A stretch of DNA of 64,000 nt from Verpa conica (lineage: Eukaryota > Ascomycota > Pezizomycetes > Pezizales > Morchellaceae). Below the pieces are notes generated by a model, which saw nothing but the letters and a program-made list of their open reading frames with translations, had not been told where the DNA came from and searched no databases. Of this stretch, positions 1-15,775 are shown one piece after another. A program made the position numbers and the translations under genes. The stretch spans positions 1,054,001 to 1,118,000 of the forward strand of contig JAUFSD010000009.1 in assembly GCA_033030425.1 (NCBI GenBank). Direction: 5' to 3'. Position 1 is the stretch's first letter; every line of letters begins with the position of its first letter.

Positions 1-1174
1 TCGTGAGTGACCTGAGTTTCCTCCATACGCTGGCGGGCGAGTCTTGGTCCGGAGATTCTTCACTAGGACTAAGTACTGAGAGTAGAATATCAGTGGCCGC
101 CGGACCAGTGATTTCGATGCTTCCTATTTCGAAGCGGAGGTCTTCTACGGTAACTTTATGTTGCTTGGCTACTAGGAGTAGTTCTTTCCATGCTTCGAGG
201 AAGGCAGATGGGTGCACTCGAATGAGTAGTTTCCTTGGGGCGTTCATATCATTCCCTTCCTGAACGCACCAGATAATTGTAGCAGGTACGATTGGACGTG
301 TTGGGTATTCTCCTACTTTGTAGAGCCATGTATCGCATGACCTCTTTCCCATCACTACCATCTTGTTCAATGGGCCAATGCCCTTGCCACAGACCCCCCT
401 CAATACTTCTTTGAGATTATCTTCCTTCCCTGTCAACATAACTGTAGAAAAATAACTCTCATCCCAAGCCACGGCGCCCCTCATCTGACTAGCCCTATGT
501 GTGGGTCTATAGCTCTTCTCAGTTGGTGTCTCCGCAACTGCAAACCTCCACCTAGTAGTCATTTTTGCCCGTTTAGCATGCCAGATATGTGTCGGCAACC
601 ATGTCTTCCTTTTCTGTCGCTTCCGGAATTTGCTTGATGGCCTCGGTGGATTCCTCAGTTCGTTCTCAGTTTTTCGTGAGAGTGGAGTTCTTGAGAGGAG
701 CTCAGCAGTCAATTCTTTCTTCTTCGCCATGTTCTTCAACTTCTTTGCCGTTTCAATGCGGGTGTGCATGTGGCCTGTTGCTTTCCTTCGGCGGGCCGTG
801 ACAGTAGGTGTATTATCCTCCTTCATCTCGTGCGCTGCCCTTCTTCGTAGCCTCTTTGGTACCCTCTTGACATTGTGGCTCGCGGTCCTTCGTCTCATGT
901 CCCGAGGGACAAGTTGAAACGCACGCTTGTTGTTTGCTCGTTTCGAGTTTGACATTGCATTTTCTAAGGCTTTGATCTCAAATTCGCGGGATTGAATGAA
1001 CGCATTGACGTCCAGCTGACCGGATTTGATTGCTGGATCTGAGCTCTGCACAGCGATAGTCCGGGCATCTTGATATTTGGCGCGTTTACGGTCATTACCA
1101 GATCCAACAGGCAGGCTTGGGGCACCCCGTTTCCTAGGATTTGTGGGAGTTTGTCTAGGGGAACTAGAAGCCAT
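1..1174 (-). CDS. pop1: RNase P / RNase MRP subunit POP1 (partial, 3' end outside window)
   Basis: The minus strand is open in one frame from an ATG at 1174 to the window edge (about 391 codons) with no stop, so the gene is cut at its 3' end. After a short Lys/Arg tail the protein shows the POP1 N-terminal hallmarks: a basic block around residues 100-125 with the pattern RRR-SHN-x-R-PKRLRRR, and then WLPTHIWHAKR near residue 185, the most diagnostic POP1 signature. POP1 is the large protein core of the ribonucleoproteins that trim tRNA 5' leaders (RNase P) and process pre-rRNA (RNase MRP), in the nucleus and nucleolus. The missing part should hold the POPLD and C-terminal domains. No intron is needed in the visible part. 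The start is the first ATG, in the context MASSSP. Confidence 0.93.
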   Translation of the reverse strand, partial: MASSSPRQTPTNPRKRGAPSLPVGSGNDRKRAKYQDARTIAVQSSDPAIKSGQLDVNAFIQSREFEIKALENAMSNSKRANNKRAFQLVPRDMRRRTASHNVKRVPKRLRRRAAHEMKEDNTPTVTARRRKATGHMHTRIETAKKLKNMAKKKELTAELLSRTPLSRKTENELRNPPRPSSKFRKRQKRKTWLPTHIWHAKRAKMTTRWRFAVAETPTEKSYRPTHRASQMRGAVAWDESYFSTVMLTGKEDNLKEVLRGVCGKGIGPLNKMVVMGKRSCDTWLYKVGEYPTRPIVPATIIWCVQEGNDMNAPRKLLIRVHPSAFLEAWKELLLVAKQHKVTVEDLRFEIGSIEITGPAATDILLSVLSPSEESPDQDSPASVWRKLRSLT

Positions 1175-2205
1175 TTTGCTAGAGATATAACGGGATTTGA
1201 TGGGTTGGCGTGGGAACTTGATTAGATGTTTGTGAATCTCAAGCGTGATATCTAGGGTTACCCTGATGAGATTTGGCCTTGGCGTAATAGAAGAGCCTCA
1301 CTTTGAAAGAATATAAACATTAGATACCCCGGTTTTTATGAAAGAATAAGCGGTAGAGATTATATCATCCACCAATAAGCGATTAAGCCCCTCTTAAATA
1401 CCTATATTTTTAAATTCACGGGATGTAGCTAGAGGCTAGAATCTAATGAACTAGAATAGAAAAGAGGAGAGACAAGTTATTTAATCTATATCTTAAATAA
1501 CTAATCAATGGACGACTGAAGAGCCTCTATTTAAGGCTGAATTTTGAGAGAACTCGGAAAATATTTCCTACATAATTATCCCCATAGGTACATGTAGTAC
1601 ACAAAATAGAAGGAGTCTGGGGATCATAATGATTAGTTTATGTGATTAGATATATATAATAGGCTCCAGACGTAACATTGGGGAGCTAGGGAAATATCAA
1701 GAGTCATATATCTCTTTTCTCCTTATATCACATATAGTCCTCGAGTGCCTAAAAATGACAAACAGTTACTTATTACTATTCCCCTTCTATTCTCTAACCT
1801 TACCTCGAATTTTTAAAAAAAGATTTAAAATTTTGCGATTTGCATTAACAGTCATTAAAAGCTGCATGTAGCCTTCGGGTGATATATTATGGTTGAGGGT
1901 ACTAGTAAGGTTCAGGGGTAGAAAGAAAAATCGTCAAAGTCTACGACCGTAATAAATAAAGAAGTGATTAAAAACTAGAAGAGAAATAATCCTATAAGTT
2001 ACTAGTACTATGCTCCTTATAGACCCACGCTAAAACATCTCCTCCACTACACAAATCTTTGATTACCCAATAAAGCCACCTTTACTCTTACACACCCAAA
2101 GTTTGTGCAATATATTTTATCGCCTGACAGTGCTACCCACAACTGAAGTATAGGCTCCACTATCAGGGAGTAACAGAACTAGGGCCCCGTGTCATACAAC
2201 ACCTA
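1175..2205. other. AT-rich intergenic spacer
   Basis: About 1 kb between the start of pop1 and the end of the ankyrin gene. It should contain the pop1 promoter next to 1174. It holds one TACATGTA palindrome at 1589-1596. I see no coding potential, RNA gene or mobile element. Confidence 0.6.
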
Positions 2206-4571
2206 TTATAGTGACTCGTTTTCATAATGAGGGCTTGGAGTGGCCCCACATTGTATGAGGAGCTGAGCTATATGTTTATGTTCCCCAGATACCGCTTCTG
2301 ATAGTGGAGTGGTGCCATAGGTATCAGGAGTTGAGACATCAACCCCATTATCGATGAGGATTTGAGCTATATATTCGTGCCCTCGAGATACTGCTTCTAG
2401 AAGTGGTGTTGTTCCGTAGATGTCAGGAGTTGAGATATTGGCTCCATGGGTGAGGAGCATCTGGAATATATTTTTGTTTCCTCTAGATACCGCCTCCAGG
2501 AGCGGTGTCTTCCCATGGCAGGGTATTGAGCTATCAACCCCATTTTCGAGGAGCAAATGGACTATACTTTCATGCTCCCGAGATACCGCTTGCCATAGTG
2601 GTGTTGTCCCATTTAGGTCGGGGTTTGATGTATTGGAACCGCTATCGAGGAGGAGTTTTACTATGGCATCGTGTCCTTCATATACTGCTTGCTGTAATGC
2701 CGTCCTACCATCGCCTGGACTTGAGACATCCGCCCCATTCTCGAGAAGTAACTTTACTATAGCTCTGTGGCTACCCAGTGCTGCAGCATATAGTGGACTT
2801 TTTCCGTGAAAATCTGGTGTCGAAACATTGGCTCCATTATCAATGAGAAGCTGAACAACCCTTTCGTGGCCACTAGACCCCGCTTGCCATAGTGGTGTCG
2901 CCCATGAGTATCGGGAGTCGAGACGTTTGCTCCATTCTCAAGGAGTAGTTTTGCTATCGTTTCGTGGCCGTTGATTGCAGCAGCATATAGTGGTGTCTTT
3001 CCATAGCCTGTAGTTAAAACGTTTGCCCCATTGTCGAGAAGTAGACGTACAATATTTTCATGCTCCCGGAATACTGCTTGCCATAGTGGTTCCGTCCCAT
3101 CACGATCCGGGGATGAGGCGTCGAGAACTAGGAACACCCGATCAAAGGATGTCGTGGTTGCAACAAGGGCTGTATATAATTCATCCAAAGTAGGATTCTT
3201 CGGCGTGCGGTCATATAAGTCCTCGATTTCCAAGACTAAGCTAGGTGCCTGACTGGCAAGCTGCTTAGTCAGGCTAGCAATAACGTAAATAGGCATCTGT
3301 CCATCTTGATCCTTGTAGTCAAAGTATAAATAGGCAATTCCATGTTTTGATACTGGTGCTTGGGCCTGAAAGTAGTCGATCACGACAGAGCTAATAATGA
3401 GTTAGTATTGTACAGAATATCACGAGGGCTCCGTACCTTAAAAATGTCTTTCCAGCCCCAGCTATCAATATAAAGGTTAGTTAGCATGAATACAATATAA
3501 TTGATTATGAAAACCTGAAATAGCAGTAGTTATAAAAGCCAATTTTCTGTCTAGACTCTACGCAAGTTGTAGTAGGCACGTAGGAGATATGATTGGACAT
3601 ACGTATGCCATAACCCCATAATAGTCGCGAAGCTCGTTTTTTCTCCAGCCAATCCCGGAATTCGGGTGTTTCCAAGATCCATTTACCAGTGTTTATTTGT
3701 CTTTTGCTGCTGATTTCGAGGTGTTTGGTATCAAAATCCTGGTTATACATCCAGTTCAAAATAGCATTACGCTTCTCCGCTGGTAGTCGTATGACTTAGT
3801 AAATTCATCCACTTATAGAATATCATACTAGAATTCAGGTTTGGGAGATTTTTGAATGATTTATGCTCATGACTCAAGTTTGAAAGATAGCACTCTTACC
3901 AGCATTAAATGCTTCACCATTCTGTCTCCAAGCCTTTTGAGCACCAAGCTCAGCCTGAAGGTCCTGCACAACAAGATTTGTGCTCTTGACGTGAGTTTCG
4001 ATTTTCTCAACTGTAACCTCTGTTTTTTTCACGTGCGCTTCGATATCCTCAACAATAACCTTCATTCCCTGGACATAATTCTCTATTTCCCTCGACAGAG
4101 ATCTCCACCCAAGTCCAAGATCAGTAAAGCACTTTCTAAAACATCTGATACAACTCACATCTGATCCGCCGCCAACGCAACCAAAAAGATAGACTTGTGC
4201 CTCTCTATCCTAGCAAGAGCTTGCATGATCTCCTTCTCCTTCAACGGCCACTTCAAGTAGCCTATCACTCCCTTCTGCTTTAACTGTGACTTAAGCCTCT
4301 CCAGATCCGCCCTACACTGTTGTAGTGGCCCATCGGCCCCATTGAGCATCTTTAATACATTTTTAGTTGGACTAGAGTTTGCTTGCGCATCAGCGTAGTC
4401 TTTAAGTGCGATGAGGACCTTTCCGAGAGAGCTTAATTCGTCGGTAAGCTCTGCTATGCTCTTGGGCGCTTGGATGGCAAAGCCGATATAGCCGTAGCTT
4501 AGGGAGATAACTTTGCCTGTTAGCTGAAGGGCGGCAATGATGCTTGCGACAATGCCCAGGACCTCCGCCAT
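2206..4571 (-). pseudogene. STAND (NLR-like) gene: fungal N-terminal domain, truncated NACHT, nine ankyrin repeats; frameshifted
   Basis: Spliced by eye: exons 4571-4159, 4102-3900, 3794-3603, 3461-3437 and 3390-2206, with introns of 56, 105, 141 and 46 nt. The start MAEVLGIVASIIAALQLTGK is typical of the fungal N-terminal domain of STAND proteins. A coiled linker and a WLE-containing pre-NACHT segment follow. The Walker A motif GIPGAGKT is assembled across two introns, and next comes the NACHT core IAYLYFDYKDQ and a Walker B-like VFLVLDA. There the NACHT domain stops abruptly and nine ankyrin repeats of about 33 residues begin. The acidic cluster after Walker B and the later NACHT/winged-helix parts, several hundred residues in relatives, are absent. 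A single-base loss near 2900 shifts the frame inside ankyrin repeat 3; reading on in the next frame gives intact repeats to a stop at 2206. In relatives these proteins sense non-self or cellular damage. This copy is most likely inactive, unless the shift is an assembly error. Confidence 0.82.
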
Positions 4572-5096
4572 TACAAAAAATGGTCTAGAAGTGGGGTTTA
4601 ATCTCAGCCTTGTCAGCTGGATCCCTAAAGCTACGCAGATTAGGTGATATTGCCGTTTTGGGGGACGAGCCGTCACAGCTAGATATAAGGTGCCAAATTA
4701 TGAGTGATAAGGCTCTGACGGATTGCTGTAGGGAGGTATAAGTAGATGTAAATACTCATCGGCGCCTTGTCAGCTATACTTACAGGTATATGTAACGGGA
4801 TCTGGCAAACCTAACCCTTATGTGTGACATAATAAATGCATCAAGTATATACAAGGATTAGATTTATGTGGTTAAATCTTTGTCTGATGGCTTACCATCT
4901 GATTGTAGGTGTGGTAGATTCTCTAATAATTTTAGGTAGGCCCGAGTGACTTATCATGACTATATATACCTCATCAGGCTCCAGGTTTCTTGAAACTCAG
5001 TATTCCCAGTAGTATCCATATATTCTTTATAATATCACAGAACTTTTCTACCACACACCAGAAGCCCCAACCTAAGTTCTGGTAAACAGAAAACGC
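4572..5096. other. Intergenic spacer
   Basis: AT-rich spacer between the STAND gene start and the 3' end of hom2. An upstream in-frame extension of the STAND gene to 4676 looks unlike the family N-terminus and was not used. Nothing else is recognised here. Confidence 0.5.
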
Positions 5097-6319
5097 CTAA
5101 ATCAAACCTTTAACAACTGCAACCTCCGCATTCAATATCGACGACCCAGCCGCACCAATAACCGTATTATGACTCAGCGCAACAAATTTAATATCCAAAA
5201 CATTATCCGTCCTAATCCTACCCACAGACACTGAATACCCACCTTCGGTATTCCTGTCCAATCTCGGCTGCGGTCTGTCCTGCTCCTCCATAACCACAAT
5301 AGCCTGCTTTGGTGCACTCGGACAGCCTAATGTCTGGGCTTCACAGGTATATTCACGGAGTGCCTTCTTGATCTCTTCAATAGTGGGTGCAGGTTTCTTT
5401 GAGAAGCGGACAGACACACAAGCAGTGTGTCCATCCATGACAGCAACACGGTTACACTGTGCAGATACCACAACGGTAGATAGGTGGTCAAAGCCAGTGT
5501 CATCGGCGTTGACGGTGCCGAGAATCTTCCCAGTTTCCCATTCGATCTTTTCTTCCTCGCCGCCAATATATGGGACGACGTTGTCAAGGATGTCCATTGA
5601 TGGGACACCGGGATATCCACCACCAGAGATGGCCTGGAGAGTGGTAACAGTGACGGCTTCAATCCCACCAAATGAGTCGTGGAGAACCTTGAGTGGGACA
5701 ACGAGTCCAGTGGTGGAGCAATTGGCATTGGTAACCATGAACCCCTTATCGAGATTATGATGGGCACGCTGCGCAGGAATGACGGAGAAATGGGAGGTAT
5801 TGACGAGAGGGACCATCAATGGAGTGATGGGGTCACGGCGGTAGTTTTTGGCATTAGAGAAGACGACGAGATTTTTTTGGAGGAACTCGGCCTCTGTGTC
5901 GTTCTTATGAGTCATTATCCTTCATGTAGGGGGAATTCGGCCCTTCCAGAGTAGAATTGAGAACCTACCAATTTCCCCAGCATAGTCTGCGTCAAGGCCT
6001 GAGAAAACGACATCACAGTCGGCGAATTCTGAGGCCTTGCATTCCTTGACAATCATGTCTTTGACACCTGCGGGCATGAGTTGCGCCTGCTTCCATTTTG
6101 TAGCGTCGTTGTACTTTTTCCCGGCGGAGCGATGTGAGGCGCCGACAGCATGAAGGACAAAGTAAGGATGCTCAGAGAGAAGAAGGATGAAGCGCTGGCC
6201 TACTGAACCAGTGCAGCCGAGAACACCTATTCATAATTATTAGCTATGAGTCAATTATAGAGGGAGGGGTTCTGAGGAGTTATACCGCACTTCTTTTTTG
6301 ACTGGGGAACGGCAGACAT
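5097..6319 (-). CDS. hom2: Aspartate-semialdehyde dehydrogenase
   Basis: Three exons: 6319-6286, 6226-5969 and 5893-5097, introns 59 and 75 nt, giving 362 aa, the usual fungal length. The enzyme reduces aspartyl-4-phosphate to aspartate-4-semialdehyde with NADPH, the second step of the pathway to homoserine, threonine and methionine, in the cytosol. The N-terminal nucleotide-binding motif [13 protein letters not shown] begins at the exon 1/2 junction. FSNAKNYR and the catalytic-cysteine motif TNANCSTTG lie in exon 3, followed by [13 protein letters not shown] and the substrate-side [11 protein letters not shown]. The second intron acceptor was chosen at 5894 because it joins AGEI to EAEFLQKN in frame. 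All key motifs are intact. Confidence 0.96.
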
Positions 6320-7127
6320 TGCGAGATTGGACAGAGATTGAATGACAGACATTTATATAGTAAGAATAATAGACAACTGAGGGTATTCTGAACAAGATGA
6401 GAATAGGTAGACAAGAAGGCGGGCACCCGTAAATATAGTAGAATACATGTAGCTATAGTAGGTCACAGCTCAATGGGCTCTGGTGGGGCATTTCTTGGCG
6501 TGCAGGGATTTTTTTCTTCATGAGTTTCTTTTCCTATCGTATTAGATATCCCAAGGGGCGAGGCTCAAATGATCGATCATCAGGCTGTTTGGTCAACCCT
6601 AACCACAAACTTGGCACTTTATGTATTTCTTTTTTGTAATTAGCTCGAGGATATTATGATTATTGTGAGTGCCCATTTCTACAACTACATGTAGGAGTGT
6701 TGGAATTCATCCGCTTGATAGATAGACTACATATAAGACACAGACACCATTCAACTGGGGGACTAGACAATACATGTACCACCAGGCCGGACGATTGACA
6801 GTGCTGGTAGGGACTATGTTACTCTATCAGTCTCAATCAACACTTTGGAAAACACTAAAAACATATGGTAGCAAGTTTAAAGACTTTCAGGGCAGCTATT
6901 ACCAGCATTTTCTGAAAGAAACCATCATTATTTCTCTGGCGCCAATTAACCAATAAAAAAAACAGAAGTATAGTACATAAAACAAAAACAAATAAAATTC
7001 AATTTTGAAAAAGGCCAGAGTGCTGTAGAAAACCTAGAATCACATGTAGAATCCTAGGCTGGTAGGTACCTCAACTGATAATATACTCCCGTGCAAATTT
7101 ATACCCCTCAGAGAATCATCTCCACTC
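6320..7127. other. Intergenic region between hom2 promoter and cwc2 3' end
   Basis: 808 bp containing the hom2 promoter. It carries three TACATGTA palindromes (6444, 6686, 6771), the densest group in the window apart from 43.05-43.3 kb, and a telobox-like AACCCTAA at 6595-6602. A 60-codon reading frame at 6774-6956 has no recognisable content and is not called. Confidence 0.55.
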
Positions 7128-8485
7128 TCAGTCGCTATCACTCCCATAATCCACCAAAGACAGCCCTATTTCCGCACCCTCCGACCTTGTTGTTACCCTC
7201 GCACCACTCTGTTGGAAACCCTTCAGTGCTGCCATCATCTCATTCGAGATAATCCCACCCTCCGCTTCCTTCTTCTCCCCACCAAACATGTTTGTACCTT
7301 GTTCAATCATCAACTTATCCTCCCCGCCTTCGATTGTACGACCTGCAGGGTTTACCGCATCGGGGCCTCGAGCATACCAGATTTCCTCTGGGACCTCATA
7401 ACCTCTGAGACCGAAAGATCCCTCGATCCTCCTCTTTTTCGCAGCGTTTTTATCCTTACCTTCAAGTTCGGCAACAAACTCGGCAGGGAGGGCGTGTCGG
7501 ATGGCTGCAGCTGCTTGTTCTTCGATTCGACGCTTATCGCGGGCTTGAGCCATAGGGTTAGGATCAGTGGTTGCCCAGCGGACATTGAGAATCTCGTTAT
7601 GGTCGAGGGATTGATGAGCCATGGCTTCCTTTGCAAACTGCGCGTTTGCTTCGTTGCTGTAGGTTACGAATCCGACGCCGCGAGAGTTCAAGACCCGAAC
7701 TACAGATAGGAGCCGTTAGTACTGAATAGTATATAAGTGTTGGTAAACAAAGGGGAAGGGCACATCAGCTCACTTCTTTCGATCTGACCCCATTCTGCGA
7801 AATGCCTCGCGACTACTTCTTCAATGTCATCACTAACATGAATCCTCCCGACATAAAGCGTGTGGTTTTGCCTCATAAAACTTCCAACACCACCCATATC
7901 ATCTCTATAATCACTATGTTTATCTCTTCCAAAGCAATCCACATTCGGATTAAAAAGATCTGTCACAGCGGGTAGTCTATGTAAATATTCACACTCTTGA
8001 CCCCTTGGACACAACCCCCTAGCGAAGAACAGGCAGAAGTAACTACCAGGAACTTTATCGGCCTTTGTGTAGCCAGAGTCTTTGGCAATGTTGCAGCGAC
8101 CCTCGGCGTGTGATTTCGAGATGTATTTATCTTCACGGTCGCCCCCAGACCATTTATTATACCATATGTTGAAGACCGTTCCTGTCTGGGCCGGAATCGC
8201 GCCGCCTTTGAATGTAGCAGGATCGACTTGGGCGCGAGCGGGACGACGTTTCTTTTTGGTAGACTTCTTAGGTTTTGTAAGGGCCGTTGAAGGGGGCGTG
8301 GTTTGGTCTACATCCTCTGTGTTCTCTGCTGTGTTGGCTAGTGGTGAGCTGGCACTAGCATCAGCGTCGACTTCGGTCGTAGGTGGGACCGATTGTGGGG
8401 CCTCACGGGAGATTAATGGATGTGAAGGCGATTGTGGGACTTCTTCTGATGTGTCCATAACGGTGGTTGTGTTCTCTTCTGTCAT
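7128..8485 (-). CDS. cwc2: Pre-mRNA-splicing factor Cwc2 (Cwf2/RBM22-like)
   Basis: Two exons, 8485-7774 and 7699-7128, joined by a 74-nt intron (7773-7700) that splits the RRM and restores WGQIERIRVLNSRGVGFVTY; 427 aa. The acidic/Ser-rich N-terminus (residues 1-70) and a Lys-rich stretch precede the Torus domain. A CCCH zinc finger follows, with C-x7-C-x5-C-x3-H visible in FCLFFARGLCPRGQECEYLH, then an RRM beginning at HTLYVGRIHV. In yeast Cwc2 is an NTC-associated factor that contacts U6 snRNA and the intron at the spliceosome catalytic centre. The frame continues upstream to 8632, but the ATG at 8485 gives the usual acidic start. The gene is divergent from prp43, 1.4 kb away. Confidence 0.95.
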
Positions 8486-9858
8486 TGTGAATGTCGAACG
8501 ATGATTCTTGCCTTGAGAAGGACGGGGACGGACGCCGGGGGCAAGTCGCGACACGAATATAGTAGACTGCTTGAATAAAGAGGATAAGTAAACTCGCAAC
8601 GATACCACTCCCCAAAAGTCTACACAACACAATAGACAGACGGCAGATGCGTAGGTAAGTATATACTATCTTGATGTAAATAACCTTGCTTCAGTATTGG
8701 CAGGTATTGTCGGAACCTGTAACACGCACTGCTAAGGCGGTGGCATTAGTTCTAGCGTACTAGGGGGTATATCAAAGTACTAGCCACAGCTACACTACCC
8801 GATCGCCCACAGTCGCTGCATGTATTCCACCGCCACTACAGCTTGGTATCAGATGGCTAAGCCACTGCAACCTGCTGCAAATCCCTTTTGAGAACACCCA
8901 TGTCGAGGCCCATAATTATTGGCCCTCCATCTGATAACCCTCACGAGTCACGACCTCTATTTCTAATTACTACTATAAGAAAACCCTTCCTGTAAGAACT
9001 TTTTTCCAGATCTATTCGGATTTCTCCGCACCAAAACCACCCTTGCTATAAGGAAAAATTCCCTATTCAACCTCAGAAAATGTTTGTCTCGTCACTAGGC
9101 CTAACTTGGGCTAAGTACGCCGTGACTGATGCAATAGCCAAGCCTCGGGACATATTTTCACTCTCAAGTAGATAAACACTCTAGATGAGATTTCCTTTAT
9201 AGTTTTATTTGTATTTGTATTCTTATTTATATTTTTTTGCTTCTATCCGAGACACGAATTACAGCGGCAGAAACCGCCCTGATGGTGGTGGCACTCCAAA
9301 CCCACACCTATAAAACAGTACTGCCATGATGTTGATGAATGTACCGCCTTCCTCCCACCAGATCCTCCGTAGAGCGAACAATCTGACAGAGAGAAAAACG
9401 CACTTCAATCAAGAGAGCCGGGAACGGAACGAAGTCCACAGAGAAACAGGACAACACTCAGCAAGCCGCACAATGGCGGAGCTCCCATGGTTATTTATCA
9501 TAACCTCTACTGATGATGTTTGGGAGAAGAGGAGCGCGAGGGGAGAGCCCAATTTATAGGTTGCCTCTGGGGAGGAAAAAAAAATTTGGCCGCAAATCTC
9601 TTGGCAGAGAGGCTCAAGCCAAGATAACGCCAAGAATGTCGAGAGGGCAAACGTCCAATATAGCAGCAATCTTTTTCTCTGATTTCCTGGGCACAACGCC
9701 TCAAGACTCAGGCGACCTACCTCTAGCAGCCACCTGGACAGATATCTCAGGCTCAACAACAACGACAGCGGCAAGCCAAGTGAAAGCACCGATTATCATC
9801 TTGTCACACTTTCCCCAAGCCATACTACCTATTCTTTCAGTCGTCACCAAACTCAGCA
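8486..9858. other. Divergent promoter region cwc2 / prp43
   Basis: 1.37 kb between the two divergent start codons. It contains the 5' leaders and promoters of both splicing genes. Overlapping reading frames at 9326-9949 on both strands have no family resemblance and probably fall in the prp43 leader. No repeat or RNA gene seen. Confidence 0.5.
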
Positions 9859-14398
<4,540 letters not shown>

Positions 14399-15069
14399 GG
14401 GTGATAGTTTCTAAATCTTTTCTCCTTAGGGGTACTAATTAAACAATATGCAACATGCTACTTTTAATTCTCAGAGAATACGTTAGTATTATGTGCATAC
14501 CAACCCTATTAATAAAGTCGATATAATATTAGTCACTATTAGTCACTCGTAATCAACTTCCCGGGGAACTCTAGTAATTTTTGTTCCATTAGCTACTAGC
14601 AAAATTATGACTTTCTGCCGTTTACTGAAACTTTGGGCCCTTTCAAAGTTTGATTACGTCGATAGCATGCACTGTATAGGGATTTTTAGGAGTAGTCTAG
14701 CAACTATCTCCTAGGTTATGCACACTTTTAGGGGAGCTTAGAAGAAATTAGTTATTAATTTTGTTGTGATATCGCTGAGGACTTGGCAAATTTTCTACTT
14801 GCTCCGGTTTACCTTTTTCTATTTTTTCAGGGATATAAAGTAAATAGCATTTCCATCAAGAACAGCCAAGTTTACCATATCTGAGATTCTACCATGATCC
14901 CGAAGCCCTTAGGTGAACCCTGATAGGAAACAAGGTACCTGGAAGTACTCAACACTCTGCTAGAAAACCCACCTCTAGCCAGCCAGGCGCTCATCGGAAA
15001 GATGCATTGATCACCAGTGTCAAAAATAAGGTGTGGCTCAAGTAAACGTGAAGCCCTCGGTATGGAGGT
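14399..15069. other. Convergent 3' intergenic region
   Basis: 671 bp between the convergent kinase and acetyltransferase genes, AT-rich, probably both 3' UTRs. It contains a short direct repeat of ATTAGTCACT near 14529-14550. No gene seen. Confidence 0.45.
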
Positions 15070-15775
15070 TCAACATGTGGCACCCGGCCTTTGTGTGCGA
15101 AATACAAGAGTATCCCTCCTCCCCAATTCTGGCAGCACTATATCCCCCACAAAGTGCTCTACCTCTTCAAATCCACACTTCTTTAGAACCCTGATGCTAG
15201 GAATATTCTCTGTGTCTACCTTTGCTATGATAGCATCGATGGTCTTGACTCGGTCCCAGTAGAGCTCTAGGTAGGTGGCGAGAGCTTCACTTGCATATCC
15301 CTGGCCCCAGGAAGATTGGTTAAAGATGTAGCCTACTTCAGCCTCGCCGTCAGAGGGTACGCTAGTGACACCTACGACGCCGATCATGTGATTTGCGTTG
15401 TTTGTCTCAGAATATACTGGGGTGGCCGTGGTTTTAGGATCTAGTGGGGAAGAAAGGCCTGGTGGTGGTGATAATGATCGAACAAAAACCCCGTAGTTGA
15501 TGCGCTCGGGCTTCTCTGAATTCGTGAGTAAGCCGACCATGCGCGCTCTACTCTCTTCAAGAGTATTGGAAGTTCCACGGGTTCTGAGAGTAGGGAGATT
15601 GAACATATGGTTAACTATAGTCCTAGGGTTTTTGGGAGATAGAAACTTACGACCACTTTGCTACAGCGGGATTGTTCCAAATAGCGTGGAAGTCATTGAG
15701 ACAAGATTCTTCGAGTATTCGTAACTCGAGCCGTGCTGTTCTCATAGCAGAGGTTGATAATTCGGCTTCACTCAT
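15070..15775 (-). CDS. GNAT-family N-acetyltransferase (RimJ/RimL-like)
   Basis: Two exons, 15775-15651 and 15583-15070, separated by a 67-nt intron, giving 212 aa. The start MSEAELSTSAMRTARLELR is typical of the RimJ/RimL-like branch (T.RL.LR near the N-terminus). The join restores AKWSTRGTSNTLEESRARM. The core acetyl-CoA motif appears as VGYIFNQSSWGQGYASEAL (motif A, with the QGYAsE loop), followed by NIPSIRVLKKCGFEEVE, the usual end of motif B. Such proteins in fungi acetylate small molecules or protein N-termini; the substrate cannot be told from sequence. The 3' end converges on the kinase gene. Confidence 0.88.

Noticed and set aside
589..917. Plus-strand open frames over the pop1 gene
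   Set aside because: They lie opposite the clear pop1 reading frame and have no family features.
2206..3383. Two separate ankyrin genes
   Set aside because: The repeats are continuous across a single-base shift and join upstream exons, so one broken gene explains both.
6774..6956. 60-codon plus-strand frame
   Set aside because: Starts inside a TACATGTACC motif in AT-rich spacer DNA and resembles no protein.
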